Positions 17,887-28,300 of a stretch of 64,000 bases of DNA are shown piece by piece. The number at the start of each line of letters is the position of its first letter. Position 1 is the first letter of the stretch. The position numbers and the translations under genes were made by a program. This DNA comes from Colwellia sp. BRX10-3 (GTDB taxonomy: Bacteria > Pseudomonadota > Gammaproteobacteria > Enterobacterales > Alteromonadaceae), in the NCBI RefSeq assembly GCF_014077505.1, contig NZ_JACGWA010000002.1:354938-418937 (forward strand), given 5' to 3'. Below the pieces are notes generated by a model that was not told the DNA's origin, ran no database searches, and was given only the letters and a program-made list of their open reading frames with translations.

Positions 17887-20469
17887 ATGCTACAAATCTT
17901 GATCGAAGCGCTAGCGCAAGGCAGTAATCTAGGTCTAAAAAAACCAGATAACATGACAACGGTTGAACAACGCGTATGGCAGTGTTTGGCTGAAAACAGT
18001 AAGCCATTGGATCGCCGTGGTGCAATTGTTCATTGGTTGCAGCATCAAGCGTTACACGACCCAAACCTTGAGGTTCGTGTACCTCAAGATACCACGTGGC
18101 CGACGAGAACACATTGGAAGCAAAGTAGTATAGATTGCAAATCATTAGGTCAAAGTTACCTGCTGAAAGTCGATGTTCCATGGCAACCGAACTGGTTGGA
18201 AAATGGTCAACATCCGGTATTTAAAGACACATGGGCAGAGGTAAATCGACGTAAAGATACCGCAGTGCCGATTGATCCGGGTGTCGGTGCAATTATGGGG
18301 GATGCATATACTCATTATCAAGCCCCTGGACAGCGTGAAGCTGTGAGAGCAGCTGTAATGAGTGAGCCGGGTAGTACACTACTGGTTAATTTACCTACCG
18401 GCACAGGTAAAACGCTAGTTGGCCAAGTAGTGACGATGCTGGCTCCTAGAGAGAATGCGCTTAGTATTGTTATTGTACCAACCGTTGCGCTTGCTTTGGA
18501 ACAAGCAGATCGCTATCGACAGGAAATCCTGTGTAAAGGTGGTCGCTCAGAAGATGTATTAGCCTGGCATTCTGGGTTAGGCCCAGATGAGCGGAGTGAG
18601 GCAAGAAAGCGTATTCGAAAAGGACAACAACGCTTGATCGTGACGTCTCCAGAGGCTGCATGTAGCTCACTGACTCCTGTGCTCTTTTACGCAGCCGAAA
18701 ATGGTGGCCTACGCAATATCATCATTGATGAAGCACACCTAGTTATTCAATGGGGGACGGGGTTCCGGCCTGAGTTCCAACAACTCGGAGGCTTAGTACG
18801 AGGCTTACGTACAGCAAGTAGGACAAATGGGGTGATGCCTTGTTCAACTATCTTAATGACTGCAACGGTAACGGAAGACACTCGTCAGGGACTACGTGAT
18901 ATTTTTGATTCTAACATGACAGAGGTTCACGCTTGTCACCTACGACCTGAACCATCCTATTGGAGCGCTAAAGCATCTGATAGCAGTACCAAAGTGCAGT
19001 GGGTGATGGATGCATTAGCGAATGCACCTCGACCACTTATTCTCTATTTCACTGAGCCATGCCATGCTAGACAATGGCATAGGTACTTGACAAAAGAAGG
19101 GTATGGTCGACTGGGTGAGTTTACTGGTAAAACTGGTAAGGAAAAACGTGAACAACTTCTTAAGCAATGGGCAAATAATGAGTTGGATATCATGGTCGCA
19201 ACCTCTGCATTTGGTGTAGGGATGGATAAAAAAAATGTGCGGTGTGTTATCCATGCTACGTATCCAGAAAACATGGACCGTTATTACCAAGAAGTTGGTC
19301 GTTCTGGACGAGATGGTAAAGCCTCAACTTCGATAATGATTTATACCGAAAAAGATGCGAAATCAGCTAAAAAGATTGGTACTGAAAGCGTAATCAGTGT
19401 CGAGCTTGGTCATGAACGCTGGACTGGTATGTGGGGGCGTGCTGAAGCTCTACACGGCGGAGAGTTATATCGTGTCGACCTAACACACTTAGTAACACGC
19501 TTGATAAACCACTCTAAACGCAATAGAAGTTGGAACCTGCGCACAATTATTCTGATGGTGCGTGCTGGTGTAATTCAGCTGGATGCCCTTCCTCAACAGA
19601 TGCCGGAGCAGTTGGAAGCTCAGTCAGATGAAGCGTACGAAAAAGCTTTAGAAAAAGCTATGGAGCGTTATCGCAACTCCTTGGTAGTACGACCGTTGAT
19701 GGCAAAGCATACCGACTTAGGCTTTTGGCAAGAACACGTAGAGCCGTTTCGCAAACAGATTGCCGATGCTGCTTATTCAAATTTCAGTGCACTTCAAACA
19801 TGGCTTTGTAACCCTTCAGAACAGTCTTTGTGTCAGAAGCTAAGCCGCTTATATACTTTGCCTGACGCTTTTGCTTTGAAGGCATGCGGTGGTTGTCCTG
19901 TCTGCCGACAGCAGTTTGAACAACCATTAGGGTATAACTTACCGAACAGCCGAATCAATCGAGATTTTTATCAAAACTCAGCCCTGCATTGGTCTGACTT
20001 AACTGATATCAAAACCAGTCGAGCATTTATTATGTACAAGCGCCCTGATGGTTCGAGAAAAGAGATACGCAATTGGGAAATACATATTGTCGATTTGATT
20101 AAGGTTTTGTTTCAGTCGGGCATAATAGCTAGTATCCGTTTAGATAAAGATGAGTTTGCAGCGATAAACAAGGCGTCTGCTCGTCGAGGCGGTATGCCCG
20201 ATAAATTGATGGTTCGGTTTACAGATGAGCGTAGTGAACCTCCAGCATCACAGTGGCCTGAACTGTGGATTCCATCATGGCGAGATGGGCAGACTCACTT
20301 TATAGTACCGGGACAGCTTCGAGTTACTAATGCACCATTGCAACTCACACTTGTTCCAGATGACATGGTAGATCCGAACCATCCAGCGGGTGAATTGTAC
20401 GTTATGTTAGATAATAATAATTGGATACGAAGTAACAACTTATTGCAGGCTATAAAAGAGAAAAGCTAG
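17887..20469 (+). CDS. dpdF: DpdF-like RecQ-family helicase of the Dpd system
   Basis: The 860-residue protein is an SF2 helicase of the RecQ type. Walker A is PTGTGKT (about 169-176) and DEAH lies near 280, followed by WGTGFRPEF, where RecQ has W-G-H-x-F-R. Motif VI is YYQEVGRSGRDG near 466-475. A cysteine cluster CGGCPVC (about 666) corresponds to the RecQ zinc-binding region, though only part of it is obvious. The N-terminal ~140 residues are family-specific. It follows dpdE by 25 bp and precedes dpdG by 114 bp, where an internal promoter is possible. Confidence 0.82.
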   Translation: MLQILIEALAQGSNLGLKKPDNMTTVEQRVWQCLAENSKPLDRRGAIVHWLQHQALHDPNLEVRVPQDTTWPTRTHWKQSSIDCKSLGQSYLLKVDVPWQPNWLENGQHPVFKDTWAEVNRRKDTAVPIDPGVGAIMGDAYTHYQAPGQREAVRAAVMSEPGSTLLVNLPTGTGKTLVGQVVTMLAPRENALSIVIVPTVALALEQADRYRQEILCKGGRSEDVLAWHSGLGPDERSEARKRIRKGQQRLIVTSPEAACSSLTPVLFYAAENGGLRNIIIDEAHLVIQWGTGFRPEFQQLGGLVRGLRTASRTNGVMPCSTILMTATVTEDTRQGLRDIFDSNMTEVHACHLRPEPSYWSAKASDSSTKVQWVMDALANAPRPLILYFTEPCHARQWHRYLTKEGYGRLGEFTGKTGKEKREQLLKQWANNELDIMVATSAFGVGMDKKNVRCVIHATYPENMDRYYQEVGRSGRDGKASTSIMIYTEKDAKSAKKIGTESVISVELGHERWTGMWGRAEALHGGELYRVDLTHLVTRLINHSKRNRSWNLRTIILMVRAGVIQLDALPQQMPEQLEAQSDEAYEKALEKAMERYRNSLVVRPLMAKHTDLGFWQEHVEPFRKQIADAAYSNFSALQTWLCNPSEQSLCQKLSRLYTLPDAFALKACGGCPVCRQQFEQPLGYNLPNSRINRDFYQNSALHWSDLTDIKTSRAFIMYKRPDGSRKEIRNWEIHIVDLIKVLFQSGIIASIRLDKDEFAAINKASARRGGMPDKLMVRFTDERSEPPASQWPELWIPSWRDGQTHFIVPGQLRVTNAPLQLTLVPDDMVDPNHPAGELYVMLDNNNWIRSNNLLQAIKEKS

Positions 20470-20493
20470 TTTATTACCGTCCGCCTTGTTGCT

Positions 20494-20522
20494 TTGACAA
20501 GTTAAGGTAATTTATTTTTAAG
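20494..20522 (+). promoter_or_regulatory. Possible internal promoter before dpdG
   Basis: In the 114-bp gap after dpdF, TTGACA (20494-20499) and TTTAAG (20517-20522) are 17 bp apart. The -35 box is perfect; the -10 box is poor. It could give separate expression of the dpdG-H-I-J-K-D block. Confidence 0.35.
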
Positions 20523-20583
20523 TCTGTTTTGCCTTAGAGTATTCTGGGCTGGACTTATTGTTTTTATAAAGGAGATTTAAAAG

Positions 20584-21471
20584 GTGCCAATCATCAATAA
20601 TGCCCACGGAGGTAGCCAATTTGAGGTGTTTACCGTGATACGTAATGTGCTGGAAAGTAATCAAAGAAAACCGATGACGGAAGAAACTATAGTTTCTTGG
20701 TGTCGCCCAGAGGCATTAGCATCAGGTGATAGTGCTCGCTCCAAAGTTGGTCAAGAGATTAATGCATGGAAAGATTTAGGCCTTTTACGCGAAATAGATG
20801 GAGGCCTAACTTTATGTGAGGATTACTTTCCAAATTCCTCTGTATTGACTTCTACAGCCGCTCGTCGTTGTTTATTTTCGGCAGAAAACAATCAAGACCT
20901 TGATACTCGTGACCAACGTGCAGCAGATTTGACCAAGTTAGTGTGCATGGTGCTTAGCCTTGACGTGTATCGCTATCCAGAAATTCGTTCAAATAATTTA
21001 GTAGAAATAGTCGATACGTTTTTGAGTGACTTCAGAATCAACGGAAATGAAACTCCTATAGTGCCAAGTTATATGCACTGGTTAGGCTTTGCATCACGCA
21101 TAGGTAACGGCACTTACACTATCGACCCTACAGTTGCAATTAAAGAAGAGCTTTTGGCGACTGACTGCTTAATCAAACAGAATACCCAACTTCCAATTGA
21201 AAGCTTTCTACAGCAGTTAGCAAATCTAATACCTGTACTCGATGGTGGGGACTATCGTATGCATACTGAGCAACGAATGAATGATCAGAATTGGTTAAAA
21301 CCAAAGGATAATGAACTATCTACATCCCTTTCGCGTGCACTGTTACGCTTGCATTACTCAAAAATTATCAAACTACAAAAATTATCTGATGCTGGCTTGC
21401 TTAATCTAAAAGGGTCAAACAACAAAGTACTTATGCCAGTGACGCACGTGACTGTATTGGGGGGTAAATAA
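20584..21471 (+). CDS. dpdG: DpdG-like protein of the Dpd system
   Basis: The 295-residue product starts at a GTG preceded by AAGGAG. The N-terminal region (about 10-80) looks like a winged helix: an EVFTVIRNVLES helix, then MTEETIVSWC and a KVGQEINAWKDLGLLREIDGG wing. No catalytic motif is visible. It overlaps the ATP-binding dpdH by one base (TAATG). The name is assigned by position between dpdF and dpdH and by size; its role in restriction is unknown. Confidence 0.68.
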   Translation: MPIINNAHGGSQFEVFTVIRNVLESNQRKPMTEETIVSWCRPEALASGDSARSKVGQEINAWKDLGLLREIDGGLTLCEDYFPNSSVLTSTAARRCLFSAENNQDLDTRDQRAADLTKLVCMVLSLDVYRYPEIRSNNLVEIVDTFLSDFRINGNETPIVPSYMHWLGFASRIGNGTYTIDPTVAIKEELLATDCLIKQNTQLPIESFLQQLANLIPVLDGGDYRMHTEQRMNDQNWLKPKDNELSTSLSRALLRLHYSKIIKLQKLSDAGLLNLKGSNNKVLMPVTHVTVLGGK

Positions 21472-24400
21472 TGTCGGTATTGGAAAACTATTGGCCGCAG
21501 AAAAGCCGAGTTGAAGAATGTATTATGACGGAGGCAGAATCGCTTTCAGATAGTTTGCTGATGGCAGTTCACGAGCCAATGCGTTTGTTAAAGCGTCATC
21601 ATCAGACGGGGGAGGAGATGCGTGCTGATGAACAGGCGTTGTTCGATTTTTTCTTAGAACATAATCGCCCAATCCCGATTACAGGCTCTGCTGGTGTCGG
21701 TAAGTCACATATCATCCGCTGGTTAGGAGCACAACTTGAGCGTCAGCCTGATGCTGATAAGTACCATACGATTTATATTCCAAAAAGCTCTTCAATTGCG
21801 GATGTGGTTCGCTTGCTAACCGAAGGGCTTAAAGGTGAAGTATATGATGAGATTCGTCGTTCAGTTGATGGAATTAGTCAAGAAATTAAGGTTAGTCATA
21901 TTGCTGAGCACTTAGCTCTTAAGCTCCGTTTATGCTTAGATGAAGAATTACAGAAACTACAATCTAAACTGGATGTGAATTATCAGCCTAAACCTGAAGA
22001 AACTCAGTTCTTTGAGTGCTTATTCACACATGCCTCAGGGTTACAGGCGCTATTGCAAGACAGTCATCTAACCAAGCATTTTACTCGTGAAGGGGCATGT
22101 CTGTATAACATTGCTGAACGCCTTTACTTAGGTGTAAAAGATACTGAAGGCTTTGAGCAAGACTATCAAATGTATGCCGAGGACTTTGAAATTCAATCTG
22201 AAGTTGCAGCTGCTGCCATTGATGCACAGATGTATATCCAGAATAGCCAGCTATTGACCGACCCTAACTCGCGTAATAATGCTGCTTGGACATTGAACCA
22301 AGTACTTTATACCGCGTGTGGTAAGACTGCTGAAGAACTACTCAAGATTAATCCGATGACTATTCAGAAGGTGGTACGCAGTATTCGACAGCAGTTATTT
22401 GCTGACAATAAAGCCAATGAACTGGTTATTCTAATTGAAGACTTTACAACTACAACAGCGATTCAGAAAGAGTTCATTGAATGTCTAATGGAAGAAGAGC
22501 AACACCACGGTACGCAGACGCTTTGTCGATTAAAGTCAGTGATCGCGGTGACCGAAGGTTTTGCTGGTTATCTTCATGTCCGTGATGGCATTTTAGGTCG
22601 TACAGGTTACGAGTGGCTGATTGAATCGGTAAACCAAAATGAATCTGAAACATTAGATCGTATCATTGATTTCTGTGGTCGCTACCTAAATGCTGCGCGT
22701 TACGGTAACCGAAAGTTAGCAGATATGTTTAAAAAAGCTGGTAATGAACATAAATGGATAACGGTTTGGCATGATACTGAGGTGACTGAGAGTGAATATC
22801 GACCTCGTTTAGATGCGTTTGGCTACACGCATCAGGAGTATCCGTTATTCCCATATAACCGCTTAGCACTAGAGCAACTGGCGCGCAAGCATTGTATATC
22901 TCATGGGCAACTGCAGTTTCATCCTCGTTCTATCTTGCACTATTTGTTGCGACAACCATTAAAGTTGGGCCGTGAATCTTATCTTGCAAATACCTTCCCG
23001 CCGGCAAAATGGCAGAACTTTATTTGTAACACTGCCGTGGGATCTCAGTTCAGTATTTTGTCTGAACCTGAACGTGCGAAAACATTAGCAGCGGTCTGGG
23101 GGGGCAACCCAACTAGCATTCAAAGATTGAGTAACGTACTGCCACTTGAGGTGTGTGACGAGTTTAATCTGTCGGATATGGATCAAGTGTTAGATATATC
23201 TGCTGTGAAGCCACACCCTGTGGCTCCAAGGGGGAACAACCTAGAAACGAGCAACGTACATAATGTCGCAGTTACGACTACCCAAATTAATAATCCAGGA
23301 AACAAGCCAACATCACCTTCGGTAGTTAATGATCCTGACATTCCAACCGAGCCGAAAGAGATACTTGAATGGCGAGAAAAATTGGATGCTTGGCATCAAG
23401 GTTCCTCAACTTTAAAACAACCCGATGCAGCGAAATTGCGGAGATGGATTGCTGAGGGTTTAGATACTTCCATTGACTGGGGGCACTACCTGTGTCGATC
23501 ACAAAAAATAAATTTTAGTAAAATTCATCTACCAGTCAAGGTCGGTAACGTTGCATCACCAGTACTTGACTTAAGTAATGCAGATGCCTTTAAGCAAAAT
23601 GGTGATCAGTGGATTCCCGCATTTAATGCGATGGCAGCGTATCATCACTATAACAAAACTTGGGTATTCGAAGGTGGTGATGTCGCTTACCTTCACTACC
23701 AAAACTTCTTCGAGGAAGTCATCCCAAAGGTGACAGAGCACTTGGTTAGCCAAGAGCGTAAACTTTTAAGTAGTATTGCACATAAGTTGCTTCAAGGGGC
23801 TAGTTTTATCGGTGCAGAGGGCGCCAATGCAAGAAGTGGCCGTAAACGATTAGATGCAATACTGTTTACTACTCAAGAAAAACGCCAATACAAACTGCTT
23901 GGTGACTTGGATGCTCAATGGGATCTGGTATCCAGTCGTCGCAAAGAACTGCGTGATGAATTGGTTCGACTAGTGGCAGTGAGAAAGCCAGGCGCAGAGC
24001 CTTATGCCATTGATGGTCCATTAGTGATTGATGCCTTGAAGCAGCCTCCGGTCAAAGAACCAGACGTGCTGGATAAGGTTCTACGTGATGCTCCTAAACT
24101 GCGTAGTCAAATATTTCCAACTATTGAACTGTTACGGGAACTATTCGAAGGTGATAAGGACGCGGTAGAAGCCGCAAGTGAGCAGATCCAGGAGACCTTA
24201 TCACTAGCAATTCATACTGACGTGGTGCATCCAACAGAGATAGCTTCAAAGCTTCGAACGAGTCTTAAAGCTTGGTCTAAAGAGAGCCGTACAAAACTAG
24301 TTAAAGACCTGAGCAATCTACAATTATCTGACGATAAAGAGAATGAAGCTCGTCTATTGCAAGACATTGTATCGGTGGATGCAGAACAATATGAGGTCGC

Positions 24401-24560
24401 TTATCAACTTTTTAATGATTTTGAGCTGTTCGAAAAAAGGACGTCGGCCTTATTGATCACAAAGATTAGGACCCAAGGTGGTGAGGAGATTGAACAAGCT
24501 CAGCAGGACGTATTTAATCAATTAGATATGATTGAGCAACAATTAGAGGAGTTGAATTAA
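21471..24560 (+). CDS. dpdH: DpdH-like P-loop ATPase of the Dpd system
   Basis: The 1029-residue protein has a Walker A motif GSAGVGKS (72-79) near its N-terminus and a Walker B-like ELVILIEDF near 316-324, giving a STAND/AAA-like ATPase domain in the first ~500 residues. A low-complexity linker (about 585-625, rich in Asn, Pro and Thr) separates it from a C-terminal half of unknown fold. The last ~150 residues are helical and acidic. It starts within the dpdG stop and ends within the dpdI start (TAATG both times), so the three proteins are probably made in fixed ratio. Confidence 0.75.
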   Translation: MSVLENYWPQKSRVEECIMTEAESLSDSLLMAVHEPMRLLKRHHQTGEEMRADEQALFDFFLEHNRPIPITGSAGVGKSHIIRWLGAQLERQPDADKYHTIYIPKSSSIADVVRLLTEGLKGEVYDEIRRSVDGISQEIKVSHIAEHLALKLRLCLDEELQKLQSKLDVNYQPKPEETQFFECLFTHASGLQALLQDSHLTKHFTREGACLYNIAERLYLGVKDTEGFEQDYQMYAEDFEIQSEVAAAAIDAQMYIQNSQLLTDPNSRNNAAWTLNQVLYTACGKTAEELLKINPMTIQKVVRSIRQQLFADNKANELVILIEDFTTTTAIQKEFIECLMEEEQHHGTQTLCRLKSVIAVTEGFAGYLHVRDGILGRTGYEWLIESVNQNESETLDRIIDFCGRYLNAARYGNRKLADMFKKAGNEHKWITVWHDTEVTESEYRPRLDAFGYTHQEYPLFPYNRLALEQLARKHCISHGQLQFHPRSILHYLLRQPLKLGRESYLANTFPPAKWQNFICNTAVGSQFSILSEPERAKTLAAVWGGNPTSIQRLSNVLPLEVCDEFNLSDMDQVLDISAVKPHPVAPRGNNLETSNVHNVAVTTTQINNPGNKPTSPSVVNDPDIPTEPKEILEWREKLDAWHQGSSTLKQPDAAKLRRWIAEGLDTSIDWGHYLCRSQKINFSKIHLPVKVGNVASPVLDLSNADAFKQNGDQWIPAFNAMAAYHHYNKTWVFEGGDVAYLHYQNFFEEVIPKVTEHLVSQERKLLSSIAHKLLQGASFIGAEGANARSGRKRLDAILFTTQEKRQYKLLGDLDAQWDLVSSRRKELRDELVRLVAVRKPGAEPYAIDGPLVIDALKQPPVKEPDVLDKVLRDAPKLRSQIFPTIELLRELFEGDKDAVEAASEQIQETLSLAIHTDVVHPTEIASKLRTSLKAWSKESRTKLVKDLSNLQLSDDKENEARLLQDIVSVDAEQYEVAYQLFNDFELFEKRTSALLITKIRTQGGEEIEQAQQDVFNQLDMIEQQLEELN

Positions 24561-25345
24561 TGAGTGGTCAAATGAGCAATGAAACTAATAACGAATCTAG
24601 TGCACGCAGTCTGCTAGATCGCTGTGTGGGCTTAAGTCAACTCCTAGTTAATTACGATCAACTGCAGCGAAAAACTCAAATTCGTAATGCTTATATGGAT
24701 TTAGCAAGTACGCTTGCAAAAGAAGTGGCCAAGTTGCAACTCCAAACTGGCGCGTATCTTTTGTTACTACGCAATGCCCATTTTGATAGTGAGGATACGA
24801 TTGTCACTGTAATGGACAACGATCCAGTAAGTAGAGTGCGTTATGCGTTACAAAACTTCCGTCAGGCGTTTACTGAACTAAAATACGAGGTTCGTCAATC
24901 GCAAGAGCAAGAGTGGACCAAGTTGCTTGAAGAGATGCGGTCATTGACACAAAACTTTAAGCTGTACGTTGAACCTGCATGGGAAATCTACGTTAAAGAG
25001 TTACGTGATTGTTGGTTTGTCGATGAGAGTTTGCTTGAAGGTCAAATGTACATTGATGAACGTAGAAAACTTTTTGAAAAGTATCAGATAGAGAAAAAAT
25101 ACTTCGAGCAATCTACATCTCGTACCCCTAACTCACAGGAGGAGTTAGAACTTGTTCATCTAGCTCATGAGCGGTTATTGGCTCTACGTAAACAAATGGA
25201 TTTAAAAATCCCTGCAGCAGTGAATGATTTCCTGATGGCTTCTGGACGCGGGAGAGGCGCCGAGTTGGTTTTACTGACTCCACAGGTGCTAACTTGGCTA
25301 CAAAACAATGATGATGTTAGCCGTTATCGCATCAAAAGAGGTTAA
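24560..25345 (+). CDS. dpdI: DpdI-like protein of the Dpd system
   Basis: The 261-residue product is almost entirely helical, with heptad-like stretches (VNYDQLQRKTQIRNAYMDLA and LEEMRSLTQNFKLYVEP). It shows no catalytic motif and no membrane segment. It overlaps dpdH by one base and is 8 bp from dpdJ. It is probably a structural partner of the DpdH ATPase or the DpdJ helicase; this is inferred from coupling alone. Confidence 0.66.
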   Translation: MSGQMSNETNNESSARSLLDRCVGLSQLLVNYDQLQRKTQIRNAYMDLASTLAKEVAKLQLQTGAYLLLLRNAHFDSEDTIVTVMDNDPVSRVRYALQNFRQAFTELKYEVRQSQEQEWTKLLEEMRSLTQNFKLYVEPAWEIYVKELRDCWFVDESLLEGQMYIDERRKLFEKYQIEKKYFEQSTSRTPNSQEELELVHLAHERLLALRKQMDLKIPAAVNDFLMASGRGRGAELVLLTPQVLTWLQNNDDVSRYRIKRG

Positions 25346-25353
25346 TAATAAAC

Positions 25354-28300
25354 ATGGAAGCGTATTTTGTTCCAATTCTGGATGAATTAGAAACCCGGGA
25401 GGCAGCACTGCTGACATGGGGTAATACACAGGGTTACTTTAGTGAAGATGAGTTAATTGAACTTATTGAGTCCATCGTTGGCGAAGCTGAAGACCCTTAT
25501 GATGTGATTGATGAAATGCTTGCGAAAGGTTTAATAGTGTCATGGGCAGATGTTGAGTCAGGTGAAGAACGCTATCGTTCACGCATGGCGGAGGGTGTTC
25601 GTTTATTCAGCACGCTCCGTCAGATGTTTCCTAAGCATGCCAAGGGTGATGCATGGAAACAAGCGGCAACGTTAGTCTCGGACTATCGCTTCATGCGCCG
25701 TAAGCGTAAGTATCCTCAGCGAAATTTATCGATAGATGATGTGATCAACTCACTGGGGAATAGCATTGGATTGTCATCATCCGAGGGTGATTTATTAAAA
25801 GAATTACTGCGCAATAAATCTAGTTACTATGACCTAGCGGCGTTTCAGTTGCGTGCTTGTAAGAGTGTACTACTTGGAGTTCGTAGTAAGCGACCTTCTG
25901 GCTCAATTGTTTGTGCGGGGACGGGCAGTGGTAAAACACTGGCTTTTTATTTACCAGCACTGACCCACATTGCCAACGAGAAAATTACACGACGTGGAGG
26001 GCATGTGCAGGCCCTAGCTATCTACCCACGTAATGAACTGCTTAAAGATCAGTTTATTGAGACTTGGCGTCAGGTACGCAAACTGGATGCTAGTTTGATA
26101 GATAAAGGTGTGCCGAAAATTCGCATTGGTGCTTATTTTGGCATGGCGCCTACATCAGCATTTTCCGTTGATAAAATGGAAAAAGGGTGGAGGAATATTC
26201 CCGGTGGCGTCGTTTGTGAATATATCCCGTGTCCTGATGATAGCTGTACAGGACGTATGGTTTGGCATGACTCTGATCGTGATAATGGGGACGAACGTTT
26301 AAGTTGTGAGTTTTGTAGTCAAACCATAGAATCAGATGAGATCAGTTTGACTCGTAATAGCATGCATAAGTGTCCGCCTGACTTACTGTTTACATCAACA
26401 GAGATGCTCAATAGGCATATGGGGAACCCGAATACTCGGCATATTTTTGGTATTGGAGATCGAATAAAAGCGCCTTCCTTAATTCTGCTCGATGAAGTTC
26501 ATACTTACAGTGGAGTTGGAGGTGCACAGGTGGCCATGCTTTTAAGACGTTGGTGCCATCTGTCCAAAGGCAAGCCACATTTTGTGGGCTTGTCTGCAAC
26601 ACTAGAGCAAGCACCACGCTTCTTTGCTTCTCTTACTGGCTTAAAAGAACATTTCGTTGCTGAGGTGAGTCCGGCAGAGGGTGAGATGGAGCAAGAAGGC
26701 GCAGAATACATGCTTGCGTTGCGTGGTGATCCTGCGTCCAGCTCTAGTCTACTATCAACTACGATTCAAACTTCTATGTTAGTAAAACGTATTATGGATA
26801 ACGGGCAGGATCCTAAGAGTAGCGGACTGTTCGGCACTCGTAGTTTTGTGTTTACGGATGATATTGATGTTATTAATCGCCTGTATTTTCAATTATTAGA
26901 TGCCGAAGGACGTAAATCCAATGGCAGTGTTAATGCAGGTAAACAACCATTGGCATCTCTGCGCTCACCAGTGACAGCGGATGATGAACAGTTTGAATTT
27001 GGTCAAAACTGGATGTTATCGAACCAAATCGGCCATAGTCTAGATACCGACGATCGAGCGAACGTAAAGCGAACCTCTTCACAAGATGCGGGTGTTGACC
27101 AAGAGGCGGATGTGATTGTTGCAACAGCATCGCTAGAGGTTGGTTTTAACGATCCAACAGTTGGCGCAGTCATTCAGCATAAGGCACCACGTGATAATGC
27201 ACAGTTTTTGCAACGTAAAGGTCGTGCTGGGCGTCAAAGAAAGATGCGTCCTTGGACGGTAGTAGTACTCTCAGATTATGGTCGTGATCGCATGGCGTTT
27301 CAATCTTATGAAGATCTATTTAATCCTGAATTGAAGGCCAGAAGATTACCAGTACATAATTCATATGTTATGAGAATTCAGGCTGCATTTGCAACTATGG
27401 ATTGGTTATCACAACGCTCTAGTGTTGTATCAACCTCATCTAGAGGCGGTCTATGGAACGACTTGTCATGTCCCCAAAGAGGATCGAAGCGCCAAGGTGC
27501 AGTTAAGAAGGAAGTTGAAGAAGTGCTATCTAATCCAAGTCGTTCAAGCGAGTTGGTGGAGTTCGTAAGTAAAGCACTGGGTTTAAATTCTTCTAATCTG
27601 GAGCATAATCGTTTATTGGACTCTATTTTCTGGCAACCTCCTCGGGCCATAATGACCGCATTCCTACCGACCATTTTGCGCAGGTTGACTACGAACTGGG
27701 AGAAAAATGGTGAACAGGAGGCGGATAATTGTCGAAAAAATGCTCCTATGCCTGAGTTTTTGCCATCGGCGTTGTTTAACGACTTGTGTCTTCCTGAGTT
27801 GGAAATCAACCTAGCAGGAGGAAATCAGAGCGGATATGACGGTTCGCCACTGATGCCAATTCTACAAGGGATGCGTGACTTTGCCCCTGGGCGTGTTAGT
27901 AAGCGTTTCGCTATGGATCATATCATGCAGAAACACTGGGTGATTCCACAGAATTTTACTGTGCCTGTTGCGGGAGACTATCAGTTTCCTATTACGGACT
28001 ATTGCCCTGAAGAACGATTAGACCTGATGGGGGAGTGCAAGATTGAGACAGGAGCAGGGGTTGAAACTATCCCATGCTATCGCCCTTATGAGGTTAAGGC
28101 TTCAACGCCACCCACAGAGTGGCGCTTACTTGATACTACCCAAGCATTTTTGAATTGGCATACAGAGATTCGTCCGCCCGTTGATCGTGATACTGCAGAG
28201 TTACCAGAGCGCAATGCATGGCGTAATATTTTCAGTGGCATTGAGTTTTTTACGCACCATAAGCATCGTCCAGTTGAAGTCATTCGACTCACCACAGGTT